Shown here in pieces: positions 5,955-14,364 of a stretch of 18,824 nt of DNA. Position 1 is the first letter of the stretch. Every line of letters starts with the position of its first letter. The DNA lies in the NCBI GenBank assembly GCA_035536315.1, contig DATLOJ010000028.1, positions 1-18,824 of the forward strand. The letters run 5' to 3'. This DNA comes from DATLOJ01 sp035536315 (GTDB lineage Bacteria > Actinomycetota > CADDZG01 > JAHWKV01). Position numbers and translations under genes: made by a program. The notes beneath the pieces were generated by a model. That model ran no database searches and was not told where the DNA came from. It saw only the letters and a list, made by a program, of their open reading frames with translations.

Positions 5955-8908
5955 GACATCACCCCACTTCGTTTTATTGCGGCCTGTTCTGTTCCGAGAT
6001 ACGCCTCAACCAGCACCGGGTGTTCCAGCACCTCTTCCGGCTTGCCCCTTGTGACGACCCGGCCGGCGACCATTCCAACTAGCTCGTCAGCAACTGCAGA
6101 GATCAGCGGCATGTCGTGCTCGATGATCAACATGCTGCATCCCGTTTCGAACCGGATGCGTCTCAATAGTGGGGCCAGCCCCTCAGCCTCTGCTTGCGCT
6201 ATGCCAGCGGACGGTTCGTCGAGCAACAAAACGCGCGGTTCGGCGGCCAAAACGCATGCCAGGTCGACTATTCGGCGAAGGCCCGTCGAAAGCTCCGACA
6301 CGAACTTGTCCCTGAAACCGCCAATTTCCAACAGATCGATCAGTCGCTCCGCTCTCGCCCTGACCTTCGCCTCCCCTCGACGAACGGATGGAATCTGCAG
6401 AGCGGTGAGGAAGGTGCTCTTCACTTCCAGCTTCTGCTCGAGCGAAAGACACAGCGCCTCGAACACGGTGAGGGGGCCGAAAAGCCTGGCTTCCTGGAAC
6501 CGTCGCACGACACCTTTGCGCGCTCTGGCATCCGGCGAGAGCTTCGTGATGTTGCTCCCTTCTAAAACCACGCTGCCGGCAGTCGGCTCGACGTATCCGC
6601 TAATTAGATCGAACAGGGTTGTCTTACCTGCTCCGTTCGGACCGATGACGCCGAGAACCTCCGACTCCTTCAGCTCCAGGTCGACACCCTCCACTGCCTT
6701 GATGCCGCCGAAGGACACCGAGAGTCCCTCAGTGGAAAGAACGACTCGTCTTTCTGCTGGAGAGCCGGCCCGTGGCCGCAGCTTGGCCTTGCCTGCACCG
6801 GCCCCCGCCGAGCCCTTTAAGTAAACCGCGCGCATGATGTCCGGCCGGTTGAGAAGGTTCTTCGTAGGGCCGTCGAACTTGACCTCGCCCTTCTCCATAA
6901 AGACCGCTCTATCCGCGACCCTCAGAGCCACGTTCACGGACTGTTCGACCAAGATGATCGTGGTTCCTTGCTCATGCATGGCTCGAACAATTTCGAGGAG
7001 CTGCTGAACGACAGCGGGGGCCAGGCCCAGTGAGAGCTCGTCGATCATCAGCAATTTCGGATTGGCCAGGAAAGCCTGAGACAAAGCGACCATCTGCTGC
7101 TCGCCTCCCGAAAGCTTGGCCGTCTCTTCCGCGATTCGAGTTTCCAGGATGGGAAAGAAATCGAAGACTTTTCGCATCGATTCGGCACCGTTGCTAGATG
7201 CAAGCTCGAGGTTCTCCCTGACGGAGAGTCCTGGGAAAACTCCCCGGCCCCCCGGCATGTGAACTACGCCCATCCCGGCTATCTCATGGGGCGGAACGTG
7301 AGTTATGTCCTTGCCCTCGTAGAGGATCGCACCGGAAGATGCCTCCTGGGTCCCGCTGATCGCGCGCAGGAGCGTGGACTTGCCGGCTCCGTTGGTTCCA
7401 AGCAGCGCGACGATTTCACCGCTGTCGACCGTGAGGTCAACGTTGAACAGCACCTGGACTCCGTCGTACTCAACGTCCACGTCGCGAATGACCAGCTGGC
7501 GGATTCGTCCCTCATCACGCGCCTTGGCGTACTCCTGGGATGCCATTGATGAGGCGATTGCAGATCTCATGTCCAGCTCAAAGAATCCTCCGGCCGATGC
7601 CATCGCGAGCGCTGCGGCGATGCCTATAGGAAGGAACGTCAAGATCGCCGCCTCCAGCCCGAGTGAGGCTTGCACCGCCGCTACCACTTGCGTGGCAATC
7701 AGGGTCACCGGGGCAAGCAGGAAAGGAATCAAACCTAGGCCTGTACCGCGCATCTTGGGCGGAATCACGAGGGAAATAACGGCACCGAGTGCCGGCAGGA
7801 CGAGTCCGGACGCGTAACCAAAGATGACGTTCGCTGCGATCAGTATCGCAAGGCTCGGGAACAGAACAATCAATGCAGTAGCCACGGCTCCGAGGGCGTT
7901 GATGGCCGCCGCGACGCGAAGGATCCTCCCGGGCCTTCTGCGAATCAGTGAGTCCGTGAGGCCGCCACCGGCTATGGCACCGATCAGCCCCGCAATCGTT
8001 CCCGGCACGGTCACGAGCCCACGTTCGAACTCGTTGAAGTGAAACTTTTCCAGCAGGAAGAAGGAGAGGAGCGTATTCACGCCGACTGCCGCGGTCAGAG
8101 TGAGTGCGTTGCTGATCAACAGTCTTTTCAGCGTTCTCACTGCAAACAGCGTCCGAAAGGCCTCCCCCCAGCCGATCGGAGCTTCCTCAGTGGCGGCGGT
8201 TCGCTCCTCCGCCCCCAGCATTTTTCGCTCCCAGTACCCGCGGGGCGGTTCCTTCAGACGAGTCAGGGCGTAGATCCCGCTCAGGATCAGTATCGGACCT
8301 GCAATCAGGAAGGGAAAACGCCATCCGAACTTGAGCGCCGCGAGCCCCATAAGCGGGGGGGCCAGAGCAGCCGCGAGCCCCAGGGCTAAGAACCTAAGAG
8401 AAGTGACTCGCCCTCTGGTCTCGACGGGGTAGTAGTCATACAGCAGCGAGCGAGTCGGAACGTCCCCCACCCGCTCCCCGATCTCGTCCACGGTGCGTAC
8501 CCCGTATAGGGAGTAGATCCCCGGGCTGCCTCCGGTTCCCGCTGAAAACACTCCCGAGAGGATGGCGCTGAATCCGACCATCCTTGCCCGGCTGACGCGG
8601 TCGGCCAAATACCCGATGAGCGGAGAGGAGATTTGGATGAGGAAACTGACGACTCCCGCAATCGATAGAAGAGCTGCAAGGCTGACGCCGAATTCCTGAC
8701 GGATGCGCGGCAGCACGATCCCTAGGGTTGCGTTGTCGAACGCCTGGAAGAAGTCGAGGACGGTCAGGACAACAAGCGGGCCCATCCCGTATTTGGTCGC
8801 TCGCACGATGCTGATCCCCTTAGCAGCCTCGCGAACCAGTCCTACGACGTTGAACGGGTTAATCGATCTTGCCAACTGCCGGCTTGCCGATGGGGGGTTA
8901 GTGCTCAA
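5951..8908 (-). CDS. Fused MFS transporter - LivF-like ATPase - LivG-like ATPase
   Basis: A 985-aa three-part membrane protein. Residues 43-443 are a 12-helix MFS transporter. Motif A, GYLADRVSRAR, is at 99-109, and a polar inter-lobe loop at 219-262 contains PPRGYWERKMLG. Residues 471-699 are an ABC ATPase of the LivF type: Walker A GTNGAGKST 504-512, signature LSGGEQQ 599-605, Walker B LLMIDE 619-624, and the LivF-style IILVEQS in place of the H-loop. Residues 720-974 are a LivG-type ATPase: Walker A GPNGAGKTT 756-764, Q-loop RRFQEARLF, signature LSTGLRR 873-879, Walker B VLLLDE 893-898, and H-loop H931. Both catalytic Glu residues are present. The start is TTG 8908, overlapping the permease stop as TTGA; a longer reading to 9046 would run far into that gene. 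It should energise the fused permease encoded just upstream. The role of the MFS part is unknown. Confidence 0.92.
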   Translation of the reverse strand: MSTNPPSASRQLARSINPFNVVGLVREAAKGISIVRATKYGMGPLVVLTVLDFFQAFDNATLGIVLPRIRQEFGVSLAALLSIAGVVSFLIQISSPLIGYLADRVSRARMVGFSAILSGVFSAGTGGSPGIYSLYGVRTVDEIGERVGDVPTRSLLYDYYPVETRGRVTSLRFLALGLAAALAPPLMGLAALKFGWRFPFLIAGPILILSGIYALTRLKEPPRGYWERKMLGAEERTAATEEAPIGWGEAFRTLFAVRTLKRLLISNALTLTAAVGVNTLLSFFLLEKFHFNEFERGLVTVPGTIAGLIGAIAGGGLTDSLIRRRPGRILRVAAAINALGAVATALIVLFPSLAILIAANVIFGYASGLVLPALGAVISLVIPPKMRGTGLGLIPFLLAPVTLIATQVVAAVQASLGLEAAILTFLPIGIAAALAMASAGGFFELDMRSAIASSMASQEYAKARDEGRIRQLVIRDVDVEYDGVQVLFNVDLTVDSGEIVALLGTNGAGKSTLLRAISGTQEASSGAILYEGKDITHVPPHEIAGMGVVHMPGGRGVFPGLSVRENLELASSNGAESMRKVFDFFPILETRIAEETAKLSGGEQQMVALSQAFLANPKLLMIDELSLGLAPAVVQQLLEIVRAMHEQGTTIILVEQSVNVALRVADRAVFMEKGEVKFDGPTKNLLNRPDIMRAVYLKGSAGAGAGKAKLRPRAGSPAERRVVLSTEGLSVSFGGIKAVEGVDLELKESEVLGVIGPNGAGKTTLFDLISGYVEPTAGSVVLEGSNITKLSPDARARKGVVRRFQEARLFGPLTVFEALCLSLEQKLEVKSTFLTALQIPSVRRGEAKVRARAERLIDLLEIGGFRDKFVSELSTGLRRIVDLACVLAAEPRVLLLDEPSAGIAQAEAEGLAPLLRRIRFETGCSMLIIEHDMPLISAVADELVGMVAGRVVTRGKPEEVLEHPVLVEAYLGTEQAAIKRSGVMS

Positions 8909-11130
8909 CCTGCGGCCTCGCTTTCTGCAAGGGCCAAACGCGGCTCCCCGCCGCTGCGCGAGTACAGCTCCGACCGAACCGCGTAACGGTTGTTTGCAGG
9001 CAGCGCAGCAAGTCCGGCTCCGGGGATCGGCTCGGCAAGCGCCCATTTCTTACGTGCGATGGCCTCAGGGTCGTAATCTGCAAACAGGCTGGGAACCACG
9101 ATGCGTCGCCGCGTTGCGATGATCCTCAGGATCGCGTCTCTGATCGAGTACGCAATTCCCGCGAGACCTCCTGGCGCCAGTATCAGCAGCAGAAGCAAGC
9201 CGAGCCCGCTGGCGAGCGTCCTCGCAACCGGGGCCCCGATCAAGAAATTGACGAGTCCGATGTACGTGGCGCCCAGCAGGGCTCCCGTAACAGAGGTGAT
9301 GCCGCCGATCATGGCCATGATGAACATCTGAATGCTCACCTCGGCCGCGAACGACGTGGGGTCCACTGCACGCTGGTGGTGAATGAAGAGAACGCCCGCG
9401 ACTCCGGCTAAAACGCCCGACAGGGCGAAGGCGCTGATGCGGGCTCTGGCAACGTTGATGCCAAAGGCCTGCACGCTCTGCTCTTCCTCACGGATCGCGA
9501 TCAGTACTCGCCCCGTCCGGCTCGAGCGGAGCTTTTTCACCACCAGAACAGTCAGAAGCAAGAATGCAAGGCACAGGTAGTAGTAGTTCCGCTCCTCGGC
9601 GAAGTGAATAAAGAAGAGCGAAGGGCGCTCCACTCTGCCTGGAATGAGGGACTCGAAGAGTTGTTCGTTGAAGAGAACTCGCTGCACCGCGACGGCAAGC
9701 GCCAGTGTGGAGACCGCCAGAAATATTCCCTTTATTCTGAGCGCCGGAATCCCTATCAAGGCAGCGAACGCTCCCGTCCCCGCAGCGACGAGGGGAAGGG
9801 CAAGCCAGAAGGAAACGCCGAGATCACTTGTCAGCTTCCCTCCGACTACGGCTGAGATTGCAACAAATGCGAACTGGCCGAGACTGACCTGACCGGCCCA
9901 GCCGGTCAGAACCACCAGCGACAGTGCAACGATCGCTTGAATGGCGATCAAGCCTCCGAGGTTCGTTTGACTGGGGGAGCTTGCGATCGGGAAGACGAGG
10001 GCCAGGGTCAGAGAGAGCATGGGAATGACCCGCCGAAGAGTCCTGACGGAAGGTACGGTCTGCATCTCCTTGGGAGTCGGGCGGTTCTCCCTGGTTGCCT
10101 GCCAAGTCGATGCAAGGCCCTCGGCCGAACGAAGAATCCTCTTCCGCTGGACAAGCAGCCCCACGAGGATGACTCCAAGGAGCATCACATCAGTGACGGT
10201 GGAGCGAGGAAACGACCAGAAAACACTTTGTTGGGTGATCGAAAGCCCGAAGGACGCAGCGACCGCAACCGGGAAGCTCGTCATTCTTGCCAGAATGCAG
10301 GCGGCGAGCGCGGGGATGAGGACAGCGGTTGACGCCCCCCCGCCTTCCCGAAAAGAGATGAGCAGCCCCTGACCGATCGCAGCAACGCCGGCCAATGCTC
10401 CTGCGATCGCCCAGACGATCGTAGAAACAGTCGCGACGTTGATACCGAGCAAGTAAGCGCGTTCGGGATTCTCTGCCACTGCTCTGATCGATACGCCCAG
10501 GCGGCTACGTCTCAAGAAAATCCCGAGACCAGCAAGAGCGACTATGGCGAGGGCGATTGCGATGACCCCACCGCTGCGAATCGGTATGCCTCCCAGGTCG
10601 GCACTGAAAGTTGGGAGCGGAACCGGCACTGCTCCCGCCGCAACCTGCTGGGCGATCCGGGGCTCACGAATGTCCGGAAGCCCTGGAAGCCTGTCGGCCA
10701 GCGCATAGAAGACGGCAGGAAGGCTAATGGCCAGCACCACCGAGACGACCGTTAGTACGAGCCGTGGTGCCTTGAAGAATCTCCTGAGGACGAGCATCTC
10801 GATCAACACCGATGCTGCAATCGATGACACGATGCCGGCTGCTATGGCAATGGCAAGCGGCCAGTCGAGCAAACCCGCGAGCCTGAATGTGATCGCGGCT
10901 GCAACCACGCCAAGCGAGGCCTGAGCAAAATTGATCACACGAAATGCCCGGTAGATGAGGATGATGCCTGCGGCCAAAAGCGCGTTAACGGAACCGGTTA
11001 CGAGTCCATAGACCACTACTCCCCCAGGCGTTCCCTTGGGGAGAAGCTGAAGAATTGCTAACGCAAGGACGAAGGCGGCGCTAACGAATGCCAGCGTTCG
11101 CCGCGGCGAGGGAGTCTTTATGAAGTTCAA
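8905..11130 (-). CDS. Fused LivH-LivM branched-chain amino-acid-type ABC permease
   Basis: A 741-aa inner-membrane permease combining the two subunits that are separate genes in the classical LIV system. Residues 12-330 are LivH-like, with helices from residue 12, the coupling-loop motif AVAENPERAYLLGINV at 217-232, and ARMTSFPVAVAASFGL. After a polar linker (331-365), residues 366-665 are LivM-like: GWAGQVSLGQFAFV 410-423, ALIGIPALRIKGIFLAVSTL, and the coupling loop AIREEEQSVQAFGINVARAR 545-564. The C-terminus (666-741) is a soluble, presumably cytoplasmic, extension of about 75 residues beyond a usual LivM. The start is TTG 11130, overlapping the preceding stop as TTGA. The partner ATPases are in the next gene (TTGA overlap) and the receptors at the end of the operon. 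The substrate is not determined; the family imports branched-chain amino acids, amides, urea or small carboxylates. Confidence 0.93.
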   Translation of the reverse strand: MNFIKTPSPRRTLAFVSAAFVLALAILQLLPKGTPGGVVVYGLVTGSVNALLAAGIILIYRAFRVINFAQASLGVVAAAITFRLAGLLDWPLAIAIAAGIVSSIAASVLIEMLVLRRFFKAPRLVLTVVSVVLAISLPAVFYALADRLPGLPDIREPRIAQQVAAGAVPVPLPTFSADLGGIPIRSGGVIAIALAIVALAGLGIFLRRSRLGVSIRAVAENPERAYLLGINVATVSTIVWAIAGALAGVAAIGQGLLISFREGGGASTAVLIPALAACILARMTSFPVAVAASFGLSITQQSVFWSFPRSTVTDVMLLGVILVGLLVQRKRILRSAEGLASTWQATRENRPTPKEMQTVPSVRTLRRVIPMLSLTLALVFPIASSPSQTNLGGLIAIQAIVALSLVVLTGWAGQVSLGQFAFVAISAVVGGKLTSDLGVSFWLALPLVAAGTGAFAALIGIPALRIKGIFLAVSTLALAVAVQRVLFNEQLFESLIPGRVERPSLFFIHFAEERNYYYLCLAFLLLTVLVVKKLRSSRTGRVLIAIREEEQSVQAFGINVARARISAFALSGVLAGVAGVLFIHHQRAVDPTSFAAEVSIQMFIMAMIGGITSVTGALLGATYIGLVNFLIGAPVARTLASGLGLLLLLILAPGGLAGIAYSIRDAILRIIATRRRIVVPSLFADYDPEAIARKKWALAEPIPGAGLAALPANNRYAVRSELYSRSGGEPRLALAESEAAG

Positions 11131-12128
11131 TTGATCACGTCCTGAGGTCTGATCCTGGCAAGGATGCTCTTTGCGTCAATGTTGACTACGAGCGGCGCAA
11201 AGACCTCGGTGGTCCGGATGTGATCTGCTCCGAGCACTCCGCCCAGCTGAGGGGCGACCCAGTAGTCATAGTTCCAAACGGTGGGAGCGGACCCTGGACG
11301 TTGGAACGTCCAGCTTGCGTCAACGACCCAAGCCTCGAATACCTCGCCGCACCCCTCAAGGCGCTCCTTGCCGATCAGCCTGGCCTCGACCGTCAATACT
11401 TCTCCGCTTATGGGGTCGGCGCCAACCCCGGTAAAGGGTTGCGGGACCGGGCTGGAGGGTCCGAGCGTGACCGGGAGCGGAAAAACCTCCACCGGAAGCA
11501 GCGGTTCGAAGACCCGCTCGACTGTGTTCACCCTGGTGACGATCCTGCGGAGATAGATCCCATCGCCTGGGACCACGTCGAATGTTTGCGTCTGGAACCT
11601 GAGGGATATCACGAGGTCGAGGTCGAAAGTGAACCCGCCCGAGGCGAGCGGTTGGACGTTCTTAATGTGCCGGTAAGTGAGTCCGTCAACTCCGACCTTG
11701 GCGAGCCCCACGAACTCGATAGTCCCGCTGCTTTTGAACAGGTAGCGGCCGGGCGTGATCATGGCGGTCACGTCGGTCGCGACCGGTTCCTCCGGGAATA
11801 CGTCGGCGCCCGGCTCCGGACATGGGTCGGTGTACGGTGCTGGGGCGAAAGTTTGCCCTCCGAATAGTTCCTCGAACCCGAACTCGCCAATGGTTTCGTA
11901 GCCTAGGGTGGGCGCGGGCAACCTCTGACTCACCGGGTCCATCCCATACACCAGGTCGAGCGGGACAGCCTTCATCGAAACTCTGGCCGGAGGCTTATCG
12001 ACGAGGACCACACTTTTGATCGCGCCGCAACCGGTGCTCGCTAATAGCAGCAGCATCACAGAAATGGCCCTAACGCTACGCGGCAACTTTCGTCTGCCCC
12101 CTCTCCGCAGGTCCGATATCGGGCGCAT
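11127..12128 (-). CDS. Lipoprotein of unknown function (333 aa)
   Basis: A predicted exported protein with a long basic N-region, the hydrophobic core ISVMLLLLA and a somewhat weak lipobox STGC. The mature part is Pro/Val-rich and strand-like with no recognised domain. A segment near 122-135 reads MITPGRYLFKSSGTIEF, and the C-terminal third contains FEAWVVDASWTFQRPG and VWNYDYWVAPQLGGVLGADH. Start: ATG at 12128 overlaps the TgpA-like gene by 53 bp and has AGAGG four bases upstream. A TTG at 12086 would overlap by only 11 bp and give a more typical short signal peptide (MPRSVRAISVML...), so the true start is uncertain. It sits between the TgpA-like gene and the fused permease (TTGA overlap at its stop) and is the link between the two halves of the operon. 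Function unknown. Confidence 0.78.
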   Translation of the reverse strand: MRPISDLRRGGRRKLPRSVRAISVMLLLLASTGCGAIKSVVLVDKPPARVSMKAVPLDLVYGMDPVSQRLPAPTLGYETIGEFGFEELFGGQTFAPAPYTDPCPEPGADVFPEEPVATDVTAMITPGRYLFKSSGTIEFVGLAKVGVDGLTYRHIKNVQPLASGGFTFDLDLVISLRFQTQTFDVVPGDGIYLRRIVTRVNTVERVFEPLLPVEVFPLPVTLGPSSPVPQPFTGVGADPISGEVLTVEARLIGKERLEGCGEVFEAWVVDASWTFQRPGSAPTVWNYDYWVAPQLGGVLGADHIRTTEVFAPLVVNIDAKSILARIRPQDVIN

Positions 12129-14364
12129 AAGGCCTCTTTAGTGAAAGCCGCGAGACGGCTGCAATCGCACGGAGCGTCAACGGCTGGGCTTGTGCAAACC
12201 GCCTGCGTAAAGCGCGGCCCAGCTCTTCTGCCGCTGAAGCATCCTCAGCCGTCACCCGCGTTCTCATGTCTCCCCACAACCCGCGGGTTACCAGCCAGGC
12301 GAGCTCGTAATGCTCCTCGTCCTCGACTATCCGATCCAGGAAGTTGAGCGGCGTTTCGTGTTCGTACCCCACGCCGAAGTCGGTGCAGAGGTCCCGCCAC
12401 TCCGAGTACGCCACCTCGATGCGGGCCGTCGGGTCAAGCCCGGCGGCCCAGGCCCTGCGTCTCGATCTTCTTATCTGCTTCCTGAGTGCCGGCCACGTGA
12501 AGTAAACCGCGAGCACCAGCAAAAGGATCGGCAGCAAAAGCAAAAGGATCCGCTGAATCTGCTTGTAGAGAACGCTCTCGTCCTGGATTCGAAGGGGAAC
12601 ATAAAGCTGAACCCCGATGTCCTCGCTCGGAACGATGTTGGGGTCCGCGTTAGTAGGCCCTTCTGCAGAAAGGTTCGCCTTGGCTCTCAACGGGGACCCG
12701 ATGAGAGGAAACCATTTGAAGCCGGGGAACCAGACCTCCAGCCAGCTCGCGCCGTGACGAGGCCTCACTTCGAGAACTCCTTCACCGACCTTCTCACCAC
12801 CGTCGAACCCGTAGCCGATTCGTGCCGGGATTCCCAGCCAGCGCGCGAGCATCGCCTGCGCGGCGACGATCTCGAAGGGGGAGCCCTCTTTGCTCCCCGA
12901 GAGCATGTCCTCGACTTTCGAAGGGGGCACTGCGACCGGGGTGCCGGGTCCTGCGGCAACTACGGTTTCGAGGAAGGCCCGCCTCAGGTGCTCGAGCTGT
13001 TCCCACTTGCTGCCGGGAGCTTCGGAGATCAGCCGCGCCACAGAAGGCGGCGGGTCCGGGATTTCGACGAAACGCTGGAGGCGCCTCGGGATCTCGAATC
13101 GCGTAGCGACCAGTCCCTCCTCCGTCGGAAGGGGGGCGGCAGCCACCTGGTAGGTCAGTCCGTCGCGGATCTGTCCCTCGGCGAGGCGGATGCTCCCCGT
13201 CCTGGGGTCGTAAGCCAGCTTAGGCCCCTTTGCGACGATGCCGACTGTGTTTGGCAGACCCGGAAGAACAGCCCCGCCGATTCCCTTGACCAGAAAGTCC
13301 GCTCGGATCGCAGGGTCCAGCTCGGAATCGACGACTCCGCTCTTCGGAACCGGTTCCAGCTCGGTCTCTGCAAACGCAGGAATCAGCCATTCGTCGCCGT
13401 CATAGACATCGAGAAGACCGAGGCGCCACGGCCCGGTGGACCGGCTCCTCACCTGGAACAGGACGCGGTCCTGGACCTGAGACAGCGGGATTGCCTTCGG
13501 CCGGACCGCTTCTCGCACCGGGTCGTACAGCGGGGGTGGGAACAGGAAGTTGCTGCGAGCCGCGAAGAACATGAGAAGAATGAGCAACCCGATCAATGGG
13601 ATCGCCTTGAGCGCGCGGTTTAGCTCGTATCTGAGCCCGGGGGCCGATCCCTCGCCCGCCGACGAGAGGTTCTGAAGACTGGAAAGCATCGCAAGCCCCA
13701 CGATCAGCAGCACAAGACCGGCCAGAGCAACGGGGAGCTTTTGAGTGGGCGGCACGGAGATCGCGCCGACCACCATGAGCGGGATCGGCATCAACATCCC
13801 GAGAATCGGACGGCGCATCTCGATCCCGACCCAGCCGGCCATGAACCCGATGCAACCCATAAGCCAGCCGACAATCGCGCGGTATCCCGGGAGAAATTCG
13901 GCGGGCGGACGCAGGACCCTGCTGGCGCCGCGGGCTTCCCGGATGACCGGAAACAGCCTGGTGACCGCGTCGAGTCCGGAATCCAAACCCCCGCCGTAAG
14001 AGACGACCAGTATCAGTCCAATCGCGGCGATGCCGATCACAATTGTGAGGTTCGCGATGAGCGCGCTTTTGCGCCGCGCGGCTTGCGCCGCTATAGCAAT
14101 GCCTGCAAATCCCGCGAATATCGCGTGCACCTTGGGCACAAAACCCTCGAAGAGACTTCCGACCATGAGACCGGCGGCCGCGACGGCGCAGCCGACAACC
14201 AGACCAACTCTTAGAGGCGGGAGCGGCGGCTCCACCTCCCACTCTTCGAGTTCTTCGACTTCCTTGGCAATTTCCTCGTCGGAGGGGAGCGGCTGTTCCT
14301 CGAGATGATGCGCGGCCGCGCGCTCAAGCTCTTCAAGCATCTGCTCGTCATTGACCATAGTCAC
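12076..14364 (-). CDS. TgpA-like membrane protein with degenerate transglutaminase domain
   Basis: A 762-aa protein with the architecture of the DUF3488/transglutaminase (TgpA) family. An acidic cytosolic N-terminus (1-48) is followed by about seven helices (51-270), then an extracellular region starting with the family-typical WRLGLLDVYDGDEW (313-326). A transglutaminase-fold core lies near 485-560, a further helix at 605-625, and a cytosolic tail of about 135 residues follows. The core aligns through LARWLGIPARIGYGF (506-520) and SWLEVWFPGFKWFP (540-553). The active-site Cys of YCEHFA falls at P496, the His of HAWVEV at A539 (H537 is displaced), and the Asp of DP after the core at I555. It is therefore probably not a transglutaminase. 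GTG 14364 overlaps the DUF58 stop (GTGA); ATG 14358 is an alternative. MoxR, DUF58 and TgpA proteins commonly occur together. Confidence 0.87.
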   Translation of the reverse strand: MTMVNDEQMLEELERAAAHHLEEQPLPSDEEIAKEVEELEEWEVEPPLPPLRVGLVVGCAVAAAGLMVGSLFEGFVPKVHAIFAGFAGIAIAAQAARRKSALIANLTIVIGIAAIGLILVVSYGGGLDSGLDAVTRLFPVIREARGASRVLRPPAEFLPGYRAIVGWLMGCIGFMAGWVGIEMRRPILGMLMPIPLMVVGAISVPPTQKLPVALAGLVLLIVGLAMLSSLQNLSSAGEGSAPGLRYELNRALKAIPLIGLLILLMFFAARSNFLFPPPLYDPVREAVRPKAIPLSQVQDRVLFQVRSRSTGPWRLGLLDVYDGDEWLIPAFAETELEPVPKSGVVDSELDPAIRADFLVKGIGGAVLPGLPNTVGIVAKGPKLAYDPRTGSIRLAEGQIRDGLTYQVAAAPLPTEEGLVATRFEIPRRLQRFVEIPDPPPSVARLISEAPGSKWEQLEHLRRAFLETVVAAGPGTPVAVPPSKVEDMLSGSKEGSPFEIVAAQAMLARWLGIPARIGYGFDGGEKVGEGVLEVRPRHGASWLEVWFPGFKWFPLIGSPLRAKANLSAEGPTNADPNIVPSEDIGVQLYVPLRIQDESVLYKQIQRILLLLLPILLLVLAVYFTWPALRKQIRRSRRRAWAAGLDPTARIEVAYSEWRDLCTDFGVGYEHETPLNFLDRIVEDEEHYELAWLVTRGLWGDMRTRVTAEDASAAEELGRALRRRFAQAQPLTLRAIAAVSRLSLKRPYAPDIGPAERGQTKVAA

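Noticed and set aside
6042..6824. A 260-codon + strand frame opposite the LivG-like domain
   Set aside because: It is the mirror of a strongly conserved ATPase coding region, with Ser/Arg/Thr-rich low-complexity translation.
12310..13623. A 437-codon open frame on the + strand
   Set aside because: It is antisense to the well-supported TgpA-like gene, and its translation is Arg/Asp-rich with no family features.
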